Part shown: in pieces, positions 50,791 through 60,548 of the stretch
Numbering within the stretch: position 1 is the stretch's first letter
Layout of the letters: every line of letters begins with the position of its first letter
Source of the DNA: Trematomus loennbergii
Lineage: Eukaryota; Chordata; Actinopteri; Perciformes; Nototheniidae
DNA: 64,000 bases
Direction: 5' to 3'
Assembly (NCBI GenBank): GCA_012861695.1
Contig: JAAOOA010000026.1
Location: forward strand, 17,086,001-17,150,000
Made by a program: the position numbers and the translations under genes
The notes under the pieces: model-generated
Seen by the model: the letters and a program-made list of their open reading frames with translations, nothing else
Told to the model about the DNA's origin: nothing
The model's database searches: none

Positions 50791-51339
50791 GAAAAAGGGA
50801 GAAATTATGTTACTGTGACAAGATCCGATTGTTCAGCGCTGTGACCACTCAGAGCTGCGAGGCTGTTCTTGTGAGTGTGAAATGGGCCAATGCAGTGTAA
50901 ACTCTTTGACATCGAGTGCGGCCCCATTACATTTTTCAGTTTTGATTCATCTGTCGCAGAGCCCCCTAGTCAAATCATCAAGCTCACAGTCCAACTGTCA
51001 AATTGCCATTTGTTTTGTTCCCTCTGCAGCATTGCCCACAGAGGAGGCAACATAAAGCCTAGACCGCACAGTTTAAACAGATGTCTCTTAAGATTGAGGT
51101 CTTGTATTCACTTCGAACATCAACACGATGCTACTTGCCAATCATTTTAAGCAAATACAGTAACAAGTTCTCCTTCTATCCTATTTTCGTAATTACTATA
51201 ATTTGTCATTGAGCTATAATAGACCTGTTTGGTTGGTAACTCAACAAGTAGTTTGGTTCAATCTGTCCCATAAAATATATACTTGGTGGCCTATACTCTG
51301 TGTTATGTTTTTACTTGAATCACCAATGAAACTACAGTA

Positions 51340-52135
51340 GAGTGGCACTTGGAGAGCGCAGATTTGGCCATGGCCAATGGTGCGACGCGTTCACATGCTA
51401 TCAGGGCGCTAGTGAGCACGCTCATGAACTGTTCGCCCGTGCCTCGCAGCAGGGTTACTGTGCGGAGCACATAAAGCAGACCCTTCACGCGATAGCGAGG
51501 GGTAGAGCGAGGGATCGCATGACGTAAAATACATGACACTTTTCTCTGTGCACGGCAAAACAAGCTCGCCAAAATGGCTTCACTAGTCTGGCAGTATTTT
51601 AAGGTGTCCAAAAATGACAATAAAATAGCGGTATGCAACGTGTGTGTGAAGCAGAAATCCTGCAGCTCCGCCCGCTGTGACGGACCGGTGAGCGGAGCAA
51701 AACACACAAGAGTTAGACCTAACACACTTAGCTATTTTATCTACCTCTGGAACAAGCTAAACTAGTTATAAATATATTTATTCTTCACTGTCGGGTCACT
51801 CATTACTGGATCAGTGAGCTGCATGAGACGATACTGACAGGCTGTCAGGAGAGAGAGAGAGAGGGGGAGAGAGGAAAAGAGTGCGCTTCCGCTAATTTCT
51901 CCCGTGTTATTATCCAAAGTTAATGTAAACTTGAATTGGTTGTTGTTTGTGGAAGCGCCAGTGAATGAGCCCCATTAACTGAGTTTTAAACATCACTTTA
52001 AATGGAAGATCTCCATAGGCCCCGTCCACTCGATCGGATCGGCGATCGGTATCGGCCGATACTGATTCCGGCGATCGGTATCGGCCGATACTGATTCCGG
52101 CGATTGGCCCCAAAATTGGCGATCGGAGCATCCCT
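51340..52135 (+). mobile_element. hAT transposon relic
   Basis: The right end reads, on the reverse strand, TAGGGATGCTCCGATCGCCA, typical of a large hAT group. It is followed inward by two copies of GGCGATCGGTATCGGCCGAT in tandem (52063-52105 area). A BED-finger coding remnant starts at 51574. The left terminal repeat was not found, so the left limit is approximate. Confidence 0.68.
51574..51765 (+). pseudogene. hAT transposase N-terminal fragment (BED zinc finger)
   Basis: The frame opens MASLVWQYFKVSKNDNKIAV followed by CNVC. This matches the first half of a BED finger: aromatic W-x2-YF and the C-x2-C pair, as in hAT transposases. The expected downstream histidines (H-x3-5-H/C) are missing and the frame stops after 63 codons at LWNKLN, so the catalytic part is gone. 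BED fingers bind DNA at transposon ends. The copy cannot make an active enzyme. Confidence 0.7.
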
Positions 52136-53950
52136 AGATTCTAGTAAAGCATTTGAATCATGGTGAAAATAATGATGATTCATAGGCTGTGCTGCTCATT
52201 ATGTTTGTTGTACCATATCATATTTATCTAATTGTTACCTAACTACTGAGCTCAACTCCATGTTTTTCTCTGCAGTTATAATCTTTTGCTCATTACTGGC
52301 AGAAAACAAGGCTGTAGATGAAGAAAAAAGTCACATTTCCCACTGAGAAATCAAAGTTGGCTGCAGAACATGAACTGTTTCCATTTGACTGGCTTGGTAA
52401 AAGCATGGCTCAGTGGAGCAAGCTGCAGAGACGATGTATCATTTAACTCCTGTTGCTGATCGTAGAGAAAATAAAACAAACGGGCACATATCTGAAAGTA
52501 TCAGTGTAAATCTGATCATTACCGTCATTTAAATATGGCTATTGGACCACATTACAAACAAACATGTAGTTGATGCCACTCTACCTGCCATAAACAGAAA
52601 CGTTCCTGCGTCATAGAAGGTCCATTACACTGTTAATGTGCACTGACACGGATCACAAGGAGTGTTTTATGGATTCACTAAGAGCAAATTAATTTTACAT
52701 GGCATATAAGACTTTGAATGTGGGTAAGAGACAGTCCATCAACTGGAAAACATTAAAAACTCTCCAGCCTGCTGAAGTGTCCTTGAACAGGACACTGAGT
52801 GTGTAGAACATTGCACTGATCTTCTGAATGTAAATAAGATTAAACATGAATTCTGAATCACCTGAAGTCACTAATGCACTCACGTGGCAGGATAGCCGGT
52901 GCTAATTTCTGTTTCTTGTACAGACAGGCACTTAGGGAATGATTAGACATGTCAACATCACTGTCTGACTGCGTCAATTGACAGCGTTTCAAATCAGGAT
53001 GAGAGTTTTCCCTTGTTTTCCCTTCTGGAATTTCGTGTGGCGCCTTCAGAAGCAAAAGGAATTTGTGTTTGAAGTTCAAGATTCTCACAGTTCATTCGCA
53101 CAATAGAGTGTGGTTCAGTGATGTTTAAATGTCAGCATTAAATGTCAGGTTTTGGAGTTAGTCACTCACAATCAAATAGCCACATCCTTCCAGTGGGAAA
53201 TCCTTCGAAGAGGATTTATTACACCAGACCTGACCGCAATGCAACCTTTGTATTGTATTTTAAGCCACAAAAATAATTATGAATATTATTTTTAGTTTTC
53301 TTTACGTCAAGGAGAAGATTGATACTTCTCTCTGTATCAATGTTTTCATCTAAGCCTCTGTGAGAATGTGTATATTATTTGTGATTGTTGGACAGTAGAC
53401 ATTGAGTTGTAGAAATGTGTTGTAATAATTTTTAAGGCAATCCATCATTTTATCCTACAGTATGACTGATCTATTGGTAGCAAATATTGTTCTGCAAATA
53501 TTATTATGTAGTGATTGCTGACTGTGAGATGATTCCTAGTTGGACTTCTCTTGACTTTCTTGGTTTGTTTGCCAGTTACTCACCAGACAGATGATAAAGA
53601 AAACAAAAAACCCAACTAAAATATATCAGTAAATACTTTGTATGTGGTAAGTAGGGATGCATATGCATATCTTAAATTGAAATACCCACATTATTTCAAT
53701 GTTTACACTGGTATCGCCTTCAAGACTCTGCTGAAATACTTGTTGTTCTCACTGATACTCATTTTAAGGTAATGATCTGCTATTCTTTTTCATGCTACAA
53801 CAGTTTGCTATTTATTTCAAACACAAGTTAACATGTAAAGTAACTCTAAACAGAGAACAAGTTGATAAACTCACAAGTAAAGGCTTCCAAGGCACAACAC
53901 GTTGTACAAGATTAAGAGAGTCCTTATCCCAAGAAGCCACATGAGAAATT

Positions 53951-54519
53951 GGGTGTTTCTCAATCGCGAGTACGCTTGCTTGGTAGCACATGTCTGCTGA
54001 GCATCTTGCTTCAGAAGCGAGGCAAGAATACTTCCTGCCATTCGGAAAACAAAGAGTGGAACAGGCTAGCAAGTGTGCAGGTGTGCGTCATATGAGAGGC
54101 CCCGCCTTTGCGATTGAGAAACACCCTGGGTGTTTCTCAATCGCGAGTAAAGCTGCTTCAGAGCCACTATTTCAAGCATACTACGTCATCGAGTGCCGCC
54201 GAAGTACTGTTCCAATCTCCAGCATACTTGGAAATCTACCGAGCCCGGCGTACTCCGTTTGGAGAAATATCGAGTCTGCACATGAGTAGACTTCGCGGTC
54301 TTAAAATCCCCACAATGCTGTGCGCACGGACCAATTTCCCCAAATCTGTGGCGGAAGATGTAAGGCGGGGCCTCTCATATGACGCACACCTGCACACTTG
54401 CTAGCGTGTTCCACACTTCGTTTTCCGAATGCCAGGAAGTATTCTTGACTCGCTTCTGAAGCAAGATGCTCGGCAGACATGTGCTACCAAGCAAGCATAC
54501 TCGCGATTGAGAAACACCC
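53951..54519. mobile_element. Two abutting MITEs forming a 160-bp inverted repeat
   Basis: Two elements share the end GGGTGTTTCTCAATCGCGAG and its complement. The first (53951-54126) is a short derivative; the second (54128-54519) is about 392 bp. They are separated by one base. The outer 160 bp of the first is the reverse complement of the outer 160 bp of the second (GGCGGGGCCTCTCATATGAC against GTCATATGAGAGGCCCCGCC), so the pair could fold into a long hairpin with a ~250-bp loop. The superfamily is unclear. Confidence 0.85.
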
Positions 54520-54630
54520 CCATTGTTTGTCCCAGAACTGTCCATCCTCTTCCTGATAACCTCCTAACCCCATGTCACATGATCTGAGCCAACCAGTCAG
54601 AAAATACTAACCATTCATTGCCACAAATGA

Positions 54631-54645
54631 CCAACAGGTGGCACC
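54631..54645 (+). promoter_or_regulatory. CTCF-like site in plppr1 intron 1
   Basis: CCAACAGGTGGCACC, one mismatch to the CTCF core, forward orientation. Motif match only. Confidence 0.35.
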
Positions 54646-55336
54646 AACAACAGTGACCCTTTGGGCAACAGAATGTGTGCAATGACTCCATGCTTTGCAA
54701 AAAGTAAAAAAAGGTGGCAACATTGTTCCGTATTTAAGCAGAAATATGGTCTCTTGAAATTCAATTCAACCTGGTTGTGTTGTCCACTGGTTAAAATGAG
54801 CAGCCGGTGTAAGAGGTAATATGTATTATGTAAAACAGTTGGTAAAAAGAAAAAAAAGATTTAAATATAGAATCCGAAACACATCCTTCCTGATTCTACA
54901 GCAGTCTTCCCGTTTCTTCACTAACTGCCTTTCATAAGTCAGAATTGCGCAGTAGGAAGAGAGAGAGAGTTCAAATTAAACATTACATTACTCTTCAATG
55001 GGGAATTATGCGCTATTGAAGCCCCCTCAGTTATGACCGATAAATATCTGCGTGGGGGTCGTAGCTTTGTTAATTGAAACCAATAAATCAATACTTACTA
55101 TAGCAGATACTGACTTGCCTAATACACTCTCAGGCCCAGTTTAATCAGTGAGGTTTCAGGACAACAACAAATCAAAAATCAAACAATTGGAAAACCTCAC
55201 CTTGTTCTCCTGGGACGAATGACGGCCATTTTTCTTTTATATTTAAATACATTTTTGACAATGATGTTTTTTTTTATTGTAGGCCAAACTGGGAGACCCA
55301 AAGGTAGGCCTAAGACACAACATACAGCGTGAATCT

Positions 55337-55538
55337 GTAGGCTGTGGCTCAGTGGGTAGTGTGCTGGACTTCAAATCAGGGGGTAGCAAGTTCGAGTCCC
55401 ACTGCAGTCAGCATGTCGTTGTGTCCCTGGGAAGACACTTCACCCCAAATTGCTCCTGTGGGGATTGTCCACAGTACTGAATGTATGTGAGTCGCTTTGG
55501 ATAAAAGTGTCTAACAAATGACATATAATGTAATGTAA
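55337..55538 (+). mobile_element. tRNA-derived SINE, plus orientation
   Basis: A box TGGCTCAGTGGG (55345-55356), B box AGTTCGAGTCC (55389-55399), body GCAGTCAGCATGTCGTTGTG, tail GTCGCTTTGGATAAAAGTGT and a terminal (TAATG)n repeat. A perfect 7-bp target duplication TGAATCT lies at 55330-55336 and 55539-55545. It is the same family as the SINE at 29121-29320. Confidence 0.92.
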
Positions 55539-55943
55539 TGAATCTCTTAACTCTGGACTCCTCAAGGAATTTGCCAAGGAAAAATTAATTTGAGCCCTTG
55601 TGCATGTCCCTTCTGCCACTGGGAACCAGGATCAAACCTGAAAGGATGGATCATTGGGAATTCTTCAAGTCAGCTTTCCAAATCTATTGATTTCAAGTGT
55701 TTCTCTTCATAAAGCTATATGGTCTGATGTTAGAAAGTTCAATGAACTGTCACCAAGTCTTTAAAATGAGATACTCTGTGATAATAACCAACTTTTAAGT
55801 TTGAGGTGATAGGTCAATACCAAATTTGGTTCTCATCAATGCTGCATTTGGAGGACCCTACACCTATCAAGTTTAAAAGGCATCGCTGCATTTCATCATT
55901 ATCATATAATGAGCGCTGACACTTGATGTTCCCATCTTTACAG

Positions 55944-55993
55944 AGTGAGCTGCCGTGAATCCTGAGAGGAGAAGTCTCCCCACAGGAGACAAG
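55944..55993 (+). other. plppr1: plppr1 5' UTR, exon 2 part
   Basis: The acceptor CATCTTTACAG ends at 55943; 50 non-coding bases then lead to GACAAG|ATG GCG. An in-frame stop is present upstream, so the coding frame begins at 55994. An alternative acceptor two bases on is possible. Confidence 0.7.
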
Positions 55994-56053
55994 ATGGCGT
56001 CCAACAACACCCTGCGCAGCTACTCCATCATCCCATGTTTCATCTTTGTAGAG
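55994..56053 (+). CDS. plppr1: plppr1 first coding exon (phospholipid phosphatase-related 1)
   Basis: Twenty codons, MASNNTLRSYSIIPCFIFVE, ending at GAG|GTGAGA in phase 0. This is nearly the PLPPR1 (PRG-3/LPPR1) N-terminus, which in mammals reads MAVGNNTQRSYSIIPCFIFV and is followed in the next exon by the first membrane segment. PLPPR proteins are six-pass membrane proteins of the lipid phosphate phosphatase superfamily that lack key catalytic residues and promote neurite and filopodium growth. Only the cytoplasmic N-terminus is in the window, and the next exon (starting LVIMAG in the family) was not found before 64000. Context GACAAGATGG is a fair Kozak site. PLPPR5 and PLPPR4 start differently, so plppr1 is the best assignment. 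Confidence 0.93.
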
Positions 56054-56904
56054 GTGAGAGGGGAATTTTTCATACTGGTTTTGGAAGGAGGACGGGAGGG
56101 GGTGAACACGATAACTTTGTGTGTGTGCGTGACAGTTTAACCATCCGCAAATGACCTTCTTCTGCTAAATTATAGCAGCTAACCAGAGCGTGAAGTCTTG
56201 AAATTAGTGGAAAGCTGAATGTGTGCGTATAGGAATTGTTCTGCTCCTCCATATTTAATTACCATGTCAGTTGAAAGTCCTTAATCAGAGAGATGTCTCG
56301 GGACGCCTTGCATGACATTCTCTCTCTCACACACACACACGAACGCTTCTCAGATGAAATATCCTGCGTTGAGAGTCTAACATGAGTTTACGCCTCTTCT
56401 TTTATCTCATGGCTTCTTCTGGACTTATCTTTTGTGTCATATTTTCTGACAGCCTTCCACCAAAGGAGTCTCTCACACTCTAAATTAATATAATTGGCCA
56501 CTATGTGTGCCTGGGTTTCTCCTCTAAGATAAATGAAATGTGACCATTTTATCATCATTGCTCCTTTGATTCATGTTATCTTTCTACCTTGCCGCTTTTG
56601 GAGCAGGCTTGTGAGATATTGCCTTTTTTTGGCCTCAGTACTCTTATTGTAAGAATGACATACATTTTCTGCACTTCTTTTCACATCTGAGGACGTTTAT
56701 TCAAGACACCCCCAGTTATTGATTAGCCGGACACATCAATAATTTAAATGGAACCCTCTGTCACTGAATCTGTCTCCAGTTGTGAGATTATTTCCATTAC
56801 AATTTTCACAGCAAGGATAAACAGGCATGTGAGGTGGGGAAATGACAGTTTGCAAGTTTAATATCTCGATAAGCTATGATCATGATAACTTACTGTAGAA
56901 GGAC

Positions 56905-57337
56905 TTAAAGGGGCCCTCTGATGCCTTTTGTGGGTTTCCCTTTCCTGTAGTGTGTTAGTGCTTTTGGTGCATGTAAATGGTTTGGTGCATGTAAATGGTT
57001 TGGTGAATGTAAATGGTCTGCAAAGGCTAAAATTCCAAACGCCAGAGGGAGTTTCAGCTCCCACACACACCTCAATTGTAGTCCTTTGTTTACTTCCGTA
57101 ACATAGTCACATCATTATGTTATGATAAGCTAAGGGGCGGGACATCTCTAAGTGGTTGACCAATCACAACAGAGCCGGCCAGCTAACCAATCAGAGCAGA
57201 CTGGGCTCTGGTTTCAGACAGTGTGAAAAGTGACAGTATGAGAAAAATAAATACCTTTTTGAGCGTTAAAGTAAACATGTCACAGTAGAGGCACAAAATA
57301 CAAATATGAGCCTTACATTGAGCGTAGGGCCTCTTAA
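56905..57337 (+). mobile_element. TTAA-flanked MITE, family B, full copy
   Basis: 433 bp between TTAA at 56905-56908 and 57334-57337, with short imperfect inverted ends (TTAAAGGGGCCCTC and GTAGGGCCTCTTAA). It contains a local triplication of an 18-bp unit, GGTGCATGTAAATGGTTT (about 56967-57020). A truncated reverse copy lies at 6227-6390. Probably piggyBac-like and non-autonomous. Confidence 0.75.
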
Positions 57338-57781
57338 ACCCTCCTGTATTCACTTAGCAAAGGGTAATAGAAACTAACAGAAAGTACTTGTATGGCCTAT
57401 TCTTATTTGTGTTCGTCAGGATAAGTCAGACATAGACGCTATGATTGCCTTATGAGAAATCCCACTCGTGTCGATTACAATGTCAATTTTCTTCCCACGC
57501 AGCAGACCTTTAAAGCATATGAGAGACAGTAACATAAAACACATGAATATAGACACATTTCAAACAATATCCTGCTGAAAAATCAGGTTTTTTTCCATTC
57601 AAAGTCATCACCGATCATTTACTGCTTTCAAGTGTCTGGCTGTTGCTCAGTATGTAATGCTCGATTGGACACTGCTAATCATGGCTGTGTAATTTGTTTA
57701 ATTAGGATGGGTAACTAAAGGGGGTGTTAATGTGTAACTGATTGTTATGTTGGCGGCAACATCCCAGTTTAACATCTAGAT

Positions 57782-58190
57782 CAGTGCTTCTCAAACTTAT
57801 TTCAGTAATGTACCCCCTTTGAAACATTTTCTCAGCCAAGTACCCCCTGACCGACCCCGAACATTTTTGATAGAAAAAGCCTATTAAATAATTACAATAT
57901 AGTGATGTTCCATCAGTGTGTGATTTATTAACTCCTTCATGCATTGTACAAACAGAGAAGAACCAGTTAAGCACCAGAAAAGCACAAGAATGGATCTTGA
58001 ACCCTTGGTGGTTCTAGGAATATTTTATATAAAACTGTGTTTTCTATTTAACTTATTGTACTATAATTATTTTTGTAATCATGCATGGTATTTCTTTTAT
58101 TAACCTTTTTACATTTTTTTATCTCACGTACCCCCTGCAGTACCCCAACGTACCCCTAGGGGTCCGCGTACCCCCATTTGAGAATCACTG
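57782..58190 (+). mobile_element. hAT-type MITE (409 bp)
   Basis: Inverted ends CAGTGCTTCTCAAACT and ATTTGAGAATCACTG, a classic hAT (Charlie-like) pair, with GTACCCCC motifs just inside each end. The 8-bp target duplication ATCTAGAT is perfect at 57774-57781 and 58191-58198. The interior is AT-rich and non-coding. Confidence 0.95.
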
Positions 58191-58391
58191 ATCTAGATGG
58201 TAAACCCCACATTTATCTTCATTTTTCTACAATAATAATAAAAATAAAAAACGTATTGCTTTTCAACAACTTATCATAATGGAATCGTGACCTTGAGGCG
58301 GTATGAGCTGTCAAACTGTGAAATGTCCTCGTTGTTAATGATGAAACCATCAGCTAATCAGATCTGGTGTTAAAAATACATTTTGGGCGCT

Positions 58392-58405
58392 GTTGCCATA
58401 GCAAT
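58392..58405. promoter_or_regulatory. X-box-like (RFX) motif in plppr1 intron 2
   Basis: GTTGCCATAGCAAT, one base from a canonical X-box (GTTGCCATAGCAAC), in unique sequence just right of the hAT MITE. Confidence 0.42.
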
Positions 58406-58998
58406 GTGTGCATCTTCAAAGTTGATCCTCACTGGCAGCTAGACCAGAAAGAAGCAGATCAGTGAGCAGATGTTATTGATGAAACTCCATCAGGGTCTGA
58501 GGAGAACAATTAAAATCCCAGGAATGGCTGTTTAGTGACTTTATATCATCAGTGTGTATCACTGCAGAACATACAGGGAAACGTTGACAGTGTCATTCAC
58601 ATGGCCTGAACTAATTAGAAAATATCTTCCTCTTAAATAAAACTAAAGAGTACAGTTTTATTCTCTGGCCTTTTCTTCCCCCAAATTTATTGTTGTTAAA
58701 TGTGATGTAAACTAGACAAGTTCACTTCAAATATGTTGCTTAAGGGACACTTGTCACAAGGAGCAATTTCATTTAATGATTGTTCAATTTCCTCTATGTC
58801 TCTTAAGGGACATTCAAGAGCATGGAAAAAATAACAAGACAAATGTCAGAGTTATAAATGCAGAGGTTCGGTTGGAGACTTTATCAAAAGGCCTGCATTG
58901 CATTACGGGACTTACGTTACTTAACAACGGATGTTTCATGACCAAAAAAACAACATTGATTCTTCTTCACATTTGGTCAAAGTCCAATTTTTTAGGAC

Positions 58999-59026
58999 CC
59001 ATCCATCCATCCATCCATCCATCCAT
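58999..59026. repeat. (CATC)n microsatellite
   Basis: Seven tetranucleotide units. Confidence 0.95.
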
Positions 59027-59339
59027 AACGTCTACTTACATGGACTCTGTTGCCTTTTATACTTCATATTGTTTCACGATCACGTGGATAACATGCAAAT
59101 TGATTTTGTGGGGTACAGTATATATAACAATTATAGGTACAGGATGGCTAAACAGTGTAGATCTAACTGCAGACAGGGAGGGTCTGACAAAAGATGCATT
59201 GAGGAAAATGTGAACTCCAGTGTAATAGTGTAATTTTGTCTCAATATATTAAAACATGTATCACACCATGTTTTTTCTCCATATTGCAGGCAGAGTGCTC
59301 CTCAGAGAGGCATGTCATAGCCCATTGAGTAGCGAGCTC

Positions 59340-59640
59340 TCTTTAACTTTCACGACTCTGTTTCCACTTACTTCCCCTGTTCTTCACAGCCCGCTCTCAA
59401 AGGCATCCCACCCAGCCCCCCGTTTTCTCCGTCTCTCCTTCTTTGATGTCTCTGTCACATCCTCATTCCTCTCCCCTCCCTCCTTTCTCCCTCAATCTCT
59501 CCCCTCATCTCTTCCTATTTCTCACGGTGTCACCTTCATTATCCTCCTCCCTATCTATACTCTGTTTTTTTTTTCTTCTTCTCTCTTTATTTTGTTTGCC
59601 CTCTTCATATTACTCACCCTGCCTGTCACGAACAGAGCAG
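59340..59640 (+). repeat. Pyrimidine-rich low-complexity tract
   Basis: About 300 bp rich in CTCC/TTCTC. The 133-codon frame crossing it (S, L, P, F-rich) is compositional. Confidence 0.8.
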
Positions 59641-60417
59641 AGGCAGAGGGACAGTGATGTCACATGACCGCATCAAAGCGTTCTGATTGGAGCAGCTCCA
59701 GGGCCAGAGGCGGTGTGACAGAGAAGATGCTTATTTGTGGTGATTTGTTTATTTAGTCATGTAATTTAACCCCAAGATTTCCATTTGTTGCTGCCATTTG
59801 CCATTACTGTGAAGATACAAAGAAATAAGGATAGGATTAGAGGACTGGGATAGAGTGAAACATGAGGATGGGACGTAAGGGAGGATAAGGAAAGATAAAA
59901 TGGGTATGATGACGAAAGTATTAAGGGGACAGGATGTAAAAGGTTGCAAAAATGATGAGAAATTAATTAAAGGCAAAGCTGTGGAGCTGAGCAGTCAAGA
60001 ATGAAGAGATATATCCCGTTCCTCCCTATGGATGAGATTATGTAATACAAAGAGCCTCGGCTTTCATTCATCTAGGACTCACTTAGACTTGAAAACAGAA
60101 ACCTTGTGAAATCTTTTACAAAAACAACCCGCACCGGGCTGGAAGGAAATGAATCTCTTGAATATCATCTGTGAAATTTCCCGCTGTCAACCTTCAGAGA
60201 TGATTTCTTTCTTTCATCTAGCTCAATCTCTCGTACCGGTGTGATGTTATAATGTTCTGAGGTGTCATTATTTTTGAAAAAACAAAAAGACGATTGTTCT
60301 TGATGTCGCACTCTCTTAGCTGCGATGACGCAATATGATTTTTAACCTGAGGGATACTTAAAAGAGGGAATAGTTCACATTTACATACATTTTTTTAAAC
60401 AAATCAGACAGGTGGGA

Positions 60418-60548
60418 CGCCGGATAGCTCAGTGGTTAGATCTGATGTCCCATATGCATTTTCTGCTGCCAAGGTTAAACTCCTGCGCCCGCCAAACATT
60501 TCATGCTACGCCCTCCACTCTATCTTCCCCTTTAAACTCTAAAAAAAA
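60418..60548 (+). mobile_element. tRNA-like SINE fragment
   Basis: GGATAGCTCAGTGGTTAG is an A box with tRNA context, and AGGTTAAACTCC about 45 bases on is a degenerate B box. A pyrimidine-rich body and an A-run follow (60540-60548). It does not match the other SINE family. No tRNA cloverleaf can be formed. Confidence 0.55.

Larger units (their letters stand above)
42645..55943 (+). other. plppr1 intron 1 (13.3 kb)
   Basis: Contains two (GT)n tracts, possible conserved islands (45460-45860 and 50450-50790), a relic of a BED-type hAT transposon (51340-52135), a paired MITE with a long inverted repeat (53951-54519), a CTCF-like site (54631) and a SINE (55337-55538) ending 400 bp before exon 2. 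Most of 46.2-50.3 and 52.2-53.9 kb is AT-rich sequence with nothing I can name. Confidence 0.5.

Noticed and set aside
53990..54404. Two overlapping ~98-codon frames
   Set aside because: They lie entirely inside the paired MITE and reflect its inverted repeats.
55345..55400. tRNA gene
   Set aside because: A and B boxes are present here, at 29.3 kb and at 60.4 kb, but no cloverleaf can be drawn and the tails and target duplications identify SINEs.
58999..59026. Telomere-like repeat
   Set aside because: The unit is CATC, not CCCTAA; it is a simple tetranucleotide microsatellite.
59256..59657. 133-codon S/L/P/F-rich frame
   Set aside because: It is a compositional frame in a pyrimidine tract.
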